A program made the translations under genes and the position numbers. Source: Symbiotaphrina buchneri (taxonomy: Eukaryota; Ascomycota; Symbiotaphrinales; Symbiotaphrinaceae). From it: 64,000 bases of DNA. How positions within the stretch are numbered: the first letter of the stretch is position 1; each line of letters begins with the position of its first letter. A model generated the notes under the pieces. It was not told the DNA's origin, did no database searches, and saw only the letters and a program-made list of their open reading frames with translations. Shown here piece by piece: positions 12,751-21,347 of the stretch. Where the stretch lies: NCBI GenBank assembly GCA_001599915.1, contig BCIG01000027.1, positions 428,161-492,160 of the forward strand, read 5' to 3'.

Positions 12751-13149
12751 AAATAGATAGCATTGCCTGATATATAAAGATAGATGATCTCAATACAAAA
12801 CCTGATTATTCCATACCCAGAAGACGAACAATAAAATGTCTTTGGTGCAAAGTGCCATTTATTGCGGGTGGTGCGCGGACGGGGAGTATTCTCGGTTCGG
12901 GCTCGGCCCCTCGGCCCCTGGCCACCCCTGGCCCCTGAGCCCCTAACCCCTGTGGTACGCATTCCCGCGTCTTGCCGAGAGGCCCCCGAAAACTCTTTCT
13001 CTTCCAAAAACCACCCAAAAACCATCAGAAAGAAACCAAATAAAGCAAAATCCACAGAGAATAAATCCCCGAACCCTTCCCTGAGTGTCCGGCTCAAGAA
13101 AAAAAGGTTGCAAAAAAGATGGTCAAGCGATCACTTGAGAAGTTTTGAT
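12751..13149. other. Spacer with Pol III-type T-runs for the minus strand
   Basis: No gene seen. On the minus strand, two T-runs (13112-13117 and 13099-13105) lie 33-50 nt past the 3' end of the tRNA-Asp and could terminate RNA polymerase III. A GGCCCC-rich patch (12899-12945) consists of short imperfect direct repeats. Confidence 0.4.
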
Positions 13150-13287
13150 CTCCCCAACAGGGAATCGAACCCTGGTCTCCCGCGGCTTGTTCAAGAGGCC
13201 TTGACAAGCTGACTTTTGTTAGAACGAGTTCGAGAGTGTACAAGTTGATTTACCCACCGGAAATGATCACCACTACACTATTGAGGA
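13150..13287 (-). tRNA. tRNA-Asp(GTC), interrupted twice
   Basis: Mature pieces on the minus strand are 13287-13258 (nt 1-30), 13208-13202 (nt 31-37) and 13184-13150 (nt 38-73), 72 nt in all. The acceptor stem TCCTCAA pairs with TTGGGGA, and the T-arm CAGGG-TTCGATT-CCCTG is perfect. The anticodon stem TCCGC pairs with GCGGG (one T-G wobble) around the loop TTGTCAC, with anticodon GTC. Intron a (13201-13185, 17 nt) follows A37, the canonical site; CTTGTCAAG in the anticodon arm pairs with CTTGAACAAG in the intron. Insertion b (13257-13209, 49 nt) sits inside the anticodon stem between nt 30 and 31. It starts GTGGGT, contains TTCTAAC and ends AGTCAG, like a fungal spliceosomal intron. Box A (TAGTGTAGTGG) and box B (GGTTCGATTCC) are intact. 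Without removal of b no anticodon arm forms, so the gene needs two kinds of processing or is inactive. Confidence 0.78.
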
Positions 13288-13969
13288 ATTGTTGGTTGTA
13301 ATAGGTTGTGTTTTTTCAATATATATCCTAAAAATTTTCTGTTGGGCGAAAACAGGGGCTGCTGAGGTGCGAAAACGGGCGAGATAGGCGCTTGCAAAAT
13401 TTTTGGTGTGTGCTGTGCTGGTAGCGGCCTTAGCGGCGAGCCGGGTGCGGTCTCTACACCTAGGCGGGCGATTATATAAGCGAGAGCCGTGACCAATAAG
13501 AGGCGAGGCAGGATTTCTACGTGCCCTTGCTTGGAATTGTTTGGCCAGGAGATGGCTCGCAGTAGGTGAGGTAAGCTAGCTACCTGCATGCCTAAATCTA
13601 CGCATGGCGAGAGGATAACTACGCGTATACTCTTAAGTCCGCGGCAATTAGCTCCCGGATAGCGGAGAAAGGTATCGGTGATTGGCACCCCTACCCCTCG
13701 ACGTCAGTTTCCATGGAAGCCGTACGGCAAAAGACGACTCCAGAATGCGCCATGGCGAGGATTCCGGACTTAGTCTGGACATCTCGCCGTTTGACAAATG
13801 CTTCGGGCTTTGAAGGCTGAGGCTCGCGGTGTTATAAAGCCCTGAAGTGGCCTCCTGCGTGTGAGCATACACGGGACATCCACGCGAGGCACTTGGTATT
13901 TCCAACCATATACATACCCATAGCCAGCATCTACAGAAGATAACTAGTTTTCTCCCTCCCGTCAACGAA
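13288..13969. other. Spacer; promoter of the SDR gene
   Basis: No gene recognised in 682 bp. A TATA-like TATAAA at 13833-13838 lies about 130 bp before the SDR start codon, a reasonable position for its core promoter. Confidence 0.4.
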
Positions 13970-14794
13970 ATGTCAGCCACACGCCTCACCGGCAAAGTCG
14001 CCCTAGTCACCGGCGCCTCCAAAGGAATCGGCAAAGCCACCGCACTCGCACTGGCCGCTCAAGGCGCCAGCGTCGTGGTCAACTACCTGTCCTCCGCCGG
14101 GGGTGCCGAAGAAGTTGTCGAGAAGATCGGCAAGGACCGGGCCAGTGCAGGCGGACGTCGGGGACGTGGCGCAGGCCAAGGCCCTGGTCGCGAAGAGCGT
14201 GGAGCGGTTCGGCAAGATCGATTTCCTGGTGCTGAATGCGGGGTTACTGCTGCAGAACGGAGGACTGGATCAGGCGACGGAGGAGAACTATGAGCGCATC
14301 ATGAGGGCGAATGTTAAAGGCCCGTTGTTTATGGCGAAGGTAGCCCCCCCCCATTCCTTTTTCTCTGGCGGTGATGAGAGGAAGAGAGAACGTCCCCGCT
14401 GACGCTTGACAAGGAATCAGCGCCATACATCCCTTCCGGCGGACGCATTCTATTCTTCTCCTCCTCTCTCACTGTCGCCGCGGGCATCACGCCCAACTAC
14501 CTACTATACGTCATGACCAAAGGCGCCGTGGAACAGATGGCGCGCGTGCTGGCCAAAGATCTCTTCCGCAAGAACATCAGCGTCAACATCATCTCGCCCG
14601 GCCCCATTGGCACCGAGTCGTACTATGTGGGCAAGACGGAGCAGATCATTAAGATGATCAATAGCGTCCATCCACAGGGCAGAGTGGGTACGCCGGAAGA
14701 GGTCGCGAATGCGGTGGTCATGTTGGTTGGTGAGGAGAGTAGCTGGATTAATGGGATCAATTTAAGGGTCAATGGTGGATTTACGGTGGGTTAG
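13970..14794 (+). CDS. Short-chain dehydrogenase/reductase, frameshifted
   Basis: Classical NAD(P)-dependent SDR. The N-terminus [20 protein letters not shown] carries the TGxxxGxG cofactor motif. The middle has VQADVGD, LVLNAG (NAG motif) and NVKGPLF. Exon 2 has [10 protein letters not shown] and the catalytic YVMTK (YxxxK), then SPGPIGTE and a normal C-terminus [15 protein letters not shown]. One intron, 14340-14413, joins FMAK to [10 protein letters not shown]. The two exons sum to 751 nt, one more than a codon multiple. The reading frame breaks between GKDR and PVQADV at about 14138-14144, inside a GGACCGGGCC stretch. No GT-AG pair can explain this, so it is a true frameshift or a sequencing error. 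Otherwise all catalytic motifs are present. Confidence 0.8.
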
Positions 14795-14857
14795 AGGATG
14801 GGCGGCGGTGGGCTGATGCTCTGATGATATGCATCTTAGTTGATATTGATCGTCAAA

Positions 14858-15318
14858 GGTAATCGGTAATGGCACGCCCCGATTCTTGGTTACCACACGC
14901 CCTCTCATCTATTCGCATCGTATCAAATCTATCCGTATATCTCATCTATCTGCATATCGCATCCTGTCGTATCTATCTGTCCGTGTATCAGCATCGGAGA
15001 CTATCCGTATCGCATCTCATCTATCTGGTTAATCTTCATGATGGATGGATCGATCAACCAATAACCTGATCCAGGGTGACATATGTCAGATCTATCTGTA
15101 AATCTACATCATCTTGTATCTTATCATATCGTATCTATCTGGGTTATCTCTGTGATGGATGGATTGATTAATCGATCAATCAATCAAGGACACGATCTTA
15201 TACATGTTCACAAATCTATCCGCATATCAAAGTGGGCTTAGTCTGCACGCTCCACGCTTTTTGTGTATGAGAGGGGCGTGCAGTTACCAAAAACAGGGGC
15301 GTGCCATTACCGATTACC
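14858..15318. mobile_element. MITE with long terminal inverted repeats and 9-bp target duplication
   Basis: A 461-bp non-coding element. The left end starts GGTAATCGGTAATGGCACGC and continues CCC..TTGGT.ACC.CACGCCC.CTCAT; the right end is its inverted complement, giving terminal inverted repeats of about 50 bp. It is flanked by identical 9-bp direct repeats ATCGTCAAA (14849-14857 and 15319-15327), the size typical of Mutator-like transposons. The interior is AT-rich with many ATCTATC/ATCGTATC-type units and no open frame for a transposase. It is therefore a non-autonomous element. A decayed relative lies at 40398-40795. Confidence 0.85.
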
Positions 15319-15455
15319 ATCGTCAAATACCTAATGCTTATGAACAAGGACTGCTGCAGCCCCTTCTTGATGTTTCATTTCACAATGGGCCTGCTGAAGT
15401 TGCATGACACAGGTCTTACTGATGTAGTCGATTATTTCTATGATGTACACCAGGC

Positions 15456-17081
15456 TCAGCTGCCTCCATCGGCGGTCGGAGCATCTCGTATCTTCCCGCT
15501 CTTTCTCCTACCCTCCAACAATGGCTCCGTCTCACCAAACTCTTCACCTTCCACCTCCTCCTCCGCATCCACCGCTGGTTTATGCTTCGGCATGGCCAGC
15601 CACTCGCCGTCCAAGACATACTTGACCCGCCACGTGCCCTCCCTCTTGGCCGCCTCAAAGAACTCCTGATTCTCCTGAAAGCTCCTGCCGCCGCTCTCAG
15701 GCAAGAACGCCCACGTCCACCAGCCGGCGAATGCGTTGGTCGCTGCAAACACCAGGAACAGCCAGAAATAGAGGTTATTGAACATGATCGGCGTCAGGAA
15801 CGTAACAGCGAAGTTGGCAAGGCCCCAGATGACGACGCTGACGGCAGCCCCTTGTGCGCGTGCCGTCGAGGGGTAGATCTCTGTGGGCACCAGCCACACT
15901 GTGCTGAGCCAGCCGATGCCGAAGATAGCGGTTGCGATGTAGAGGATGACGGTGCCGGTGATGGCCGGGGCGAGGACGGGGAGGTGGAGCTCTGCAGCGT
16001 TCATGGCGAGGGCGGCGAGAAGCGTCAGTAACGCGAAGGACGTGGCCAGCCCGACGGCGCCCCAGACCATGAGGAAGCGTCGGCCCAGGCGGTCGATGAG
16101 CATGAAGGCGAGGGTCATGAAGGCTAGGTAGGAGATGTAGTTGCCCTGGGAGAGGTACTCGGAGGTGCGAACGGAAAAGCCAAGGAGCGCGAAGATTTGT
16201 GGTCCGTAGACGGAGACGGCGCCGTACCCGGTCAGGGCTTGGTTGATCTGCCCCATGATGGTGATGATGGTCGGGTGAAATTGACTGCCAGAAGGACGCA
16301 GCATGTCGGTGTATGTGACGGATTTAGACGATTCTTCTTCCTGTGCCCGTATGAGTTCGTCAAGCTTATCTTTGGCAGAGTCTTGCGAGTCTGGACCGAG
16401 AATTGCTTCGAGCGATGCAAATGCATCGGATTGTCTGGAGCGATAGAGATACCAGCGGGGAGTCTCAGGTAGACGGTGCATGATGGTGATTAGAAGCAGC
16501 GGGAAGATCTGCATGACGATGATCGGAGCGCGCCAAGCCCACTGCGACCATTTTCCAAGAGCGATGGTGACACCCAGGTTGATCCCGAACGCCATATTGA
16601 GCCCGAAGATGTTCATCTGGAACCCTTGCGCAAGCGATTTTCCTCTTGATCCATCGGAAGCCAGCTCGGAGGAATACACGGGGATGACAGCATCAATGCC
16701 GCCGACACCTAGACCCATGATAACGCGGCCGAGCAACATCACTCCCAATGCACCACGCCGGTAGCCGAAGCCGGAGATGAACATGAGGAGGTTTCCTACC
16801 GAGGCAGTGATCAAGCAAGCCAGGATACTGGCTTTGCGGCCTTTGGCATCGGCGTACCTTGATGCGAGGACGGCACCGATGGCGCAACCAATGTAGTAGA
16901 CAGCGACGATGACACCAACGATGGGAGACTCTTCGGTAATGCCCATTGTGTGCAGGTAGTTACGGTTGGTGTTGACCAGAGACATCATACCCTGGTCATA
17001 GCCATACAGGGCGATGGCAGTCGAGGAGAAGAGGACAATCTCATGCTTTTTGGAAACAGGACTGCGGAAGGGGAGAAACAT
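15456..17081 (-). CDS. MFS sugar transporter
   Basis: Intronless 541-residue integral membrane protein of the sugar porter family (proton-linked uptake of a sugar or related polyol at the plasma membrane; substrate not deducible). Family landmarks in order: ALYGYDQGMMS in TM1, RYADAKGRKA (loop 2-3, GRK motif), LGRVIMGLGVGGIDAVIPVY, PETPRW (after TM6), GQINQALTGYGAVSVYGPQI (TM7), DRLGRRFLM (loop 8-9), WLVPTEIYPSTARAQGAA (TM10 region) and FLPESGGRSFQE after TM12. About twelve hydrophobic segments are visible. The C-terminal tail is acidic (VDAEEEVEGEEFGETE). Its 3' end lies about 130 bp from the MITE. Confidence 0.92.
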   Translation of the reverse strand: MFLPFRSPVSKKHEIVLFSSTAIALYGYDQGMMSLVNTNRNYLHTMGITEESPIVGVIVAVYYIGCAIGAVLASRYADAKGRKASILACLITASVGNLLMFISGFGYRRGALGVMLLGRVIMGLGVGGIDAVIPVYSSELASDGSRGKSLAQGFQMNIFGLNMAFGINLGVTIALGKWSQWAWRAPIIVMQIFPLLLITIMHRLPETPRWYLYRSRQSDAFASLEAILGPDSQDSAKDKLDELIRAQEEESSKSVTYTDMLRPSGSQFHPTIITIMGQINQALTGYGAVSVYGPQIFALLGFSVRTSEYLSQGNYISYLAFMTLAFMLIDRLGRRFLMVWGAVGLATSFALLTLLAALAMNAAELHLPVLAPAITGTVILYIATAIFGIGWLSTVWLVPTEIYPSTARAQGAAVSVVIWGLANFAVTFLTPIMFNNLYFWLFLVFAATNAFAGWWTWAFLPESGGRSFQENQEFFEAAKREGTWRVKYVLDGEWLAMPKHKPAVDAEEEVEGEEFGETEPLLEGRRKSGKIRDAPTADGGS

Positions 17082-18047
17082 TGTGCTGGAGAGGTGTCTG
17101 GCTCAACACGATAGAAAGATACGTAAACAGGGCGACGCTGGTGAATTGCTCGAAAGGCTGAACGGATGGCACGGTATCTCTGGAGGATATCTGAATTGAG
17201 AACACAGTCGTGTAAAGACCGTTTCAGCGCTTAACTCCACAGTCGTATGTGTATTAGGGGTTTGAAGTTGACCACAACAGCCGAGAAATTGTGAATACAC
17301 AGTCACCCCCGCCTTGGGCCGGAGGTGCCTCGCTCGTCGTTCTTCCTAGCAACGCCGTTTTGAGGTCTTAATTGGGAAGGAGCTTGAGCCTGAGAAGGGA
17401 AGTAAACCTCGTAGAGCACACATCAATCGTGCATGGATGTGTTGGCAAGAGGATTGTTGGGCCCTTGAAAACCGGAGATGGGGGAACGGCCTCGATGCCG
17501 CTTGCTTTTCTCGGCCGCTGACGTCGGGTTGCAGGCGCCTGTGTTGCAGCATAGGGCAATGCTTAAGTAAGCAGCCAGCCTCGCGCTTTAGCCTTGGACC
17601 CACAAAGAACAGGGCGAGGGTTTCCAGATCATCGTAGTAGTTCCGACTTCTGATGATTAGCTAAATCCCGGAGAACCAAGGATATCGCACTCACGATGCC
17701 TTGTCGAGTAGGCCACATTCTCAAAAGACTAGGAGGCTTGCCGGTGTGTACAGTGGAAAGCGGATGGAAATACCACCAAACGCGAAGCCAATCTACGATC
17801 CTCTGGGGCCATTGTACGACTGTCATGATATGACTCAAGGATGTTGCTCTTCGAGGCAGTTAGAACTTTAACCCTTTCATAGAGTCAGCAAGCTGGTTTG
17901 TCCTTTGTTGCCGGGGGCCAACTTACCCCAGCACGGCCGGCAATTCGGAAGATCTCGAGTGGGACACCACATTGGACACCCTGTTCTTGTAAAGACAATG
18001 TCTGCGGATTTGAGGAGAGGGTATTTGAAGAGAGACCGTGTACTCAG

Positions 18048-18580
18048 ACGGACGGCTTAAGATGGCGAAGACATTGCATCGCATTTTATGAGATGGGTGT
18101 TGCCTGCTGGGTCATGATGGCGATTGAAGACATGCCGCACGCTGGGAGGAAGGCGTTAAACTGTGTAGGCGTTGCATCGCAATCCATGAGATGGATATTT
18201 GTCTGCCTGCATTGAGGTGGTGATGTCTTTGTAGTGGCGGACATTTGGTAAGAGTGATTCTGAGAGCAAATCCGCATGTTCGGGCGGACGGTAAGAAGTC
18301 GTCGGTGTAGGCCTTGCATCTCATTTCATGTGATGGATATTGTCAGCCAACATTGAAGTGGTAACATGTCGGTGGTGGAGGATATTTTATTTCTGCGAGG
18401 GAGACCTGTAAGCAGGGGACGTCTGAGAGCGATGTAAGAGGGTGACGTACGAATCCGCACGCTCTGATGGACGGTGTGGACTGATTTAACGATAAAGGCC
18501 TTGCATCTCAAACCAATGTGATGGATATTGTAAGCTTTCATCGATATTGATGTCGTTATTATAGACATTTTGTTTCGGAA
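18048..18580. repeat. Diverged tandem repeat units around TTGCATC...GATGGATATT
   Basis: Four copies of a core reading roughly GGCCTTGCATCTCAT..CATGTGATGGATATTGT, followed by an ATTGA.GT.GTGATGTC-like stretch, start near 18074, 18172, 18314 and 18501. Spacing grows (98, 142, 187 bp), so these are old, unequally trimmed duplications rather than a regular satellite. An intervening CGGACGG-type segment also recurs. Confidence 0.55.
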
Positions 18581-18774
18581 AATTGTTGAATGCTGCGCAC
18601 CTCTGGTGAACGCTGATGGCAATGAGGTTGTCTTAGTTTCGCCTACCCGTGGCTTGGGTAGGCTACTCGTCCCCAGCACTGCGTAGAAGTGCAACCTCGG
18701 CGCTGGAGAAAGAGAATGAAGAAAAGAGCTTATGCAGTAGAAGGATCTGTGGTGTATGGTGGTTGTGGTTGGTG

Positions 18775-18890
18775 AGCGTTGAGGAGGGAAAGAAGAGATG
18801 AGGGGAGAGGTGAAGAGGGAAGGAGGAAAGAGAAGAGAAGAGGGGAGATGAGCAGAGGAAATGAGAGAAGCGAGCAGCAGTGAAGAAGCA
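18775..18890. repeat. GA-rich polypurine tract
   Basis: About 115 bp that is almost purely A and G on the plus strand (GAGGAGGGAAAG... type). Such tracts can adopt triplex structures; no gene is attached to it. Confidence 0.6.
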
Positions 18891-19560
18891 GGCTAGAGTA
18901 AATGTAAAGTGAATGCTGCTGGGTGCTGACTGCGTATGAAAAAGATTTTAGATGGGATACCATGTGGATAGGCTATGATGCTGATATACGGACAGATAGA
19001 TATTATACAACGCAGCTAGATGATATTGCGAATAGATTTGATACGGGGCAAATAGATGAGAGGGTGTCTCAGTGGCTCATCCCAGTTACAGCTCGCCCAA
19101 TGTGAGTAAACAGATGAAACGCGGGGCTACCGGGGCTACCCCAGGCTCCGTAAGGTATCATATTCGTAATCTCACCTTATGTACTGCATAAAACAGATTA
19201 CCTATATGGTTTTGTCTGTGCCTTGAAAATCCACCATCAGGGTCAGGCAGGAAGTGGCCCAAGTGGCCGTGGAAAGAGCGGAAAGTGCGGAAATCCACGA
19301 TTACTGAACTTCATCCGCGACGGCTCGCTTCGGACAGCAGCGAACCTTCGGGCTTACTTGACAGCGAGCCAGTATTCCCGCAGCGTATGATGTCTTCCGA
19401 TCTCCCCCAAAAGAGAAATCTTTTCTCTCCATATACCTCGTCCAACTGAATGTGCAACTGTTGATCTCTCATGGCCGGGTTCCCACTCACACCAACATCC
19501 TCCGCGCCGCCTCTCCACACACGGCACGCGTCGCTGCCGTCGCTCATACATGCCCCCTCC

Positions 19561-20815
19561 ATGCGCCCACTGAACCGCCTAGTCACCCGCCCATTCGCGG
19601 GGCGGCTGGGCGCGAATCAACCGTATGCGCTCGAGCCGGAGAGTCCTGAGTACCTTGAAGCCTTGAAGAAGACGCCGGATGCGGCGCCGCAGCTGACGTG
19701 GAAGGAGAGTTTTGATCTGAGGCCGTTGAGGGAGCTGGATCTCTGGAAGATGGGTGTTTTTGAGGGGTTTGGTGAGTGAGATTGTGTTGGGCATAGCTGC
19801 TTGCGAGATGTTGGACTGGGTAAGAAGGGTGTGGTAGAAATATGGGCTGATATGGAGATAGTTACCTGCTTGTTTATATTCCTGCAAGGCCTTGTCGCGG
19901 TAGGACTTGACCCCGTAGCAGAGTATTTCCCACCAATTCCTTCTATAAGAAGACCATTCGGCTGAATTTGTGGACAGTGAGACGTCCGTCGGGCCGCTAC
20001 TTCCTCCTATAATCGGCGATCTTCATCTGATGCTGCAGCTCTCATTGTTCATCTACGCGGGCGGCCCTGTGTCGGGTGGGCATTTTAACCCGCTGATAAC
20101 AATTGGGACATTCCTTGGACGCCTGGCCACGTTCCCGCGCATGGTTCTGTATGTGGCCTTTCAGGTGGCGGGCGCGGCTGTTGGAGGATACTTTGTCAGG
20201 GCGGGAGTTGGGACCAAGGTTATGGAACAGGTAGGTCTCTCCTCTCGTTCAGTCTTTGTTAGGTGCCTGCCGCTGTGGCCCTTTCACGCAGTGTGCCGAT
20301 ATCTTTCAGAAAGGAATAGAGAGAAGGTGCATTGCAATTGCGACATGAAGGATACTGACACCTTCTCCAGCTAATCATCCCGGGCTGCACCATAACGCCA
20401 TCGCTCATCACCCCAGGGCAAGCCTTCGTCCTGGAAACAATGTCCGCACTCGCCTTACTCTTCCTTGCATTTGGCCTGGGCCTCGACCCACGGCAGAAAT
20501 TTGGGCCAAGCGTGGGACCCATGGTGGTGGGTATCGCGACCGGACTCGTGGCGTTTTCCAGCGCTTTTTTGGTCAAGGGCTATACAGGAGCATGTGAGTC
20601 AAACAACGATATCTTGTGGACGGATGGTCTGAGCGGCGAGCGCTGACATGTGTATCATTTGCGTAGCACTGAATCCGGCACGGTGCTTTGGACTGATGGC
20701 GGCTTCGCAGCAGTGGACGTATCATTATGTGCATTGGACTGGAGATATCACGGCGGCTATAGTGCATGGGATTATATATTGGGCTATTCCACCTATTCAG
20801 AAGGTCGATCGGTAG
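19561..20815 (+). CDS. Aquaporin / MIP-family channel, frameshifted
   Basis: Membrane channel for water or small neutral solutes. Exons are 19561-19771, 19862-20230, 20371-20593 and 20667-20815. The N-terminus MRPLNRLVTRPFAGRLGANQ is typical of a fungal aquaporin subgroup. TM1 is VTCLFIFLQGLVAVG. The first pore loop reads SGGHFNPLITIGTF (NPL instead of NPA). The second loop GASLNPARCFGLM keeps NPA-R across the last intron. The protein ends IPPIQKVDR. Exon lengths sum to 952, one more than a codon multiple. In exon 2 the frame of PVAEYFPPIPSIRRP hits a stop, while the downstream frame (SAEFVDSETSVGPLLP) starts one base later. The break lies at 19948-19962 and no splice sites cover it. Either a pseudogene or an assembly error. 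An upstream in-frame ATG at 19471 exists. Confidence 0.75.
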
Positions 20816-21157
20816 TGGACCTGATCAATCTATGAAACTGGCTGTTCTTCACCTCGTCCAGCAAGGTCCATTACCCGCCACACGACGTGAGAGGGAATTG
20901 GAAACATCTCCCCTACCACCATGACTGCCTAACAACTATCGCCGACCAACATTATGTCTCTCTGCTGCCAGAGACCAAAGAGGAGGGGATCATCCCATAC
21001 AATACATGTCAGCGAAAATTTGCTTCGGGCGCTCCTTCCGCCGAAACCAATTGTGGATTCCACAAGCACCAGGGAGCTCCTCGTCTCCTGGTTTCTTGCG
21101 CCTTCAATTGTTCTCTGATTCATAAGACAAAATAACCCACCCACTCTTACATAATCA
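20816..21157. other. Spacer upstream of tRNA-Ala
   Basis: 342 bp with no recognisable gene or repeat; 3' flank of the aquaporin gene. Confidence 0.4.
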
Positions 21158-21321
21158 GGGCGCATGGTCTAGTGGTATGATTTCTCTTTAGCATGCCTAT
21201 CTTCTTCTGAAGAATGGCTTGACATAGAGGAGGTCCTGGTAAGCTATCCCTTCCCACCAGTAAGCTCGCAGCAAGACAAATGACTAATATCTTTCAAAGG
21301 GTTCAATTCCCAGTGCGTCCA
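21158..21321 (+). tRNA. tRNA-Ala(AGC), interrupted twice
   Basis: Mature pieces are 21158-21193 (nt 1-37), 21225-21238 (nt 38-51) and 21300-21321 (nt 52-73), 72 nt in all. The acceptor stem GGGCGCA pairs with TGCGTCC and contains the G3-U70 wobble, the alanine identity element. The anticodon stem TCTCT pairs with AGAGG around TTAGCAT, anticodon AGC. Intron a (21194-21224, 31 nt) is at the canonical site after nt 37 and carries GGCT, able to pair with the anticodon. Insertion b (21239-21299, 61 nt) splits the T-stem. It begins GTAAGC, has a TGACTAAT branch-like site 12-18 nt from the end and finishes AAAG. After removal the T-arm CTGGG-TTCAATT-CCCAG is perfect. Box A (TGGTCTAGTGG) and box B (GGTTCAATTCC) are both outside the inserts. 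Confidence 0.8.
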
Positions 21322-21333
21322 ATTGATCATTTC

Positions 21334-21347
21334 TTTTTGGTTTTTTT
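21334..21347 (+). terminator. Pol III terminator T-runs after tRNA-Ala
   Basis: T5 at 21334-21338 and T7 at 21341-21347 start 13 nt after the discriminator base, a normal spacing for RNA polymerase III termination. Confidence 0.7.

Larger units (their letters stand above)
17082..19560. other. Gene-free spacer with diverged repeats and a polypurine tract
   Basis: No convincing gene in 2.5 kb. The stretch holds the diverged repeat block at 18048-18580 and a GA-rich polypurine tract at about 18775-18890, whose minus-strand frame is Ser/Leu/Pro low-complexity only. About 19100-19320 contains GGGGCTACC and AAGTGGC short duplications. The region before 19561 should be the aquaporin promoter. Confidence 0.45.

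Noticed and set aside
14340-14420. SDR intron ending at CAG 14420
   Set aside because: Puts the following exon out of frame; the AG at 14413 keeps the catalytic YVMTK frame.
14858-15200. Reading the ATCTATC-rich stretch as a CRISPR-like or satellite array
   Set aside because: Units are irregular and enclosed by inverted terminal repeats with a target duplication, so it is the interior of a MITE; CRISPR arrays do not occur in fungal nuclear DNA.
21194-21299. Treating the two tRNA-Ala insertions as one variable-loop expansion or as a mis-called pair of tRNAs
   Set aside because: Canonical stems and both promoter boxes re-form exactly when the two segments are removed separately; no second acceptor stem exists.
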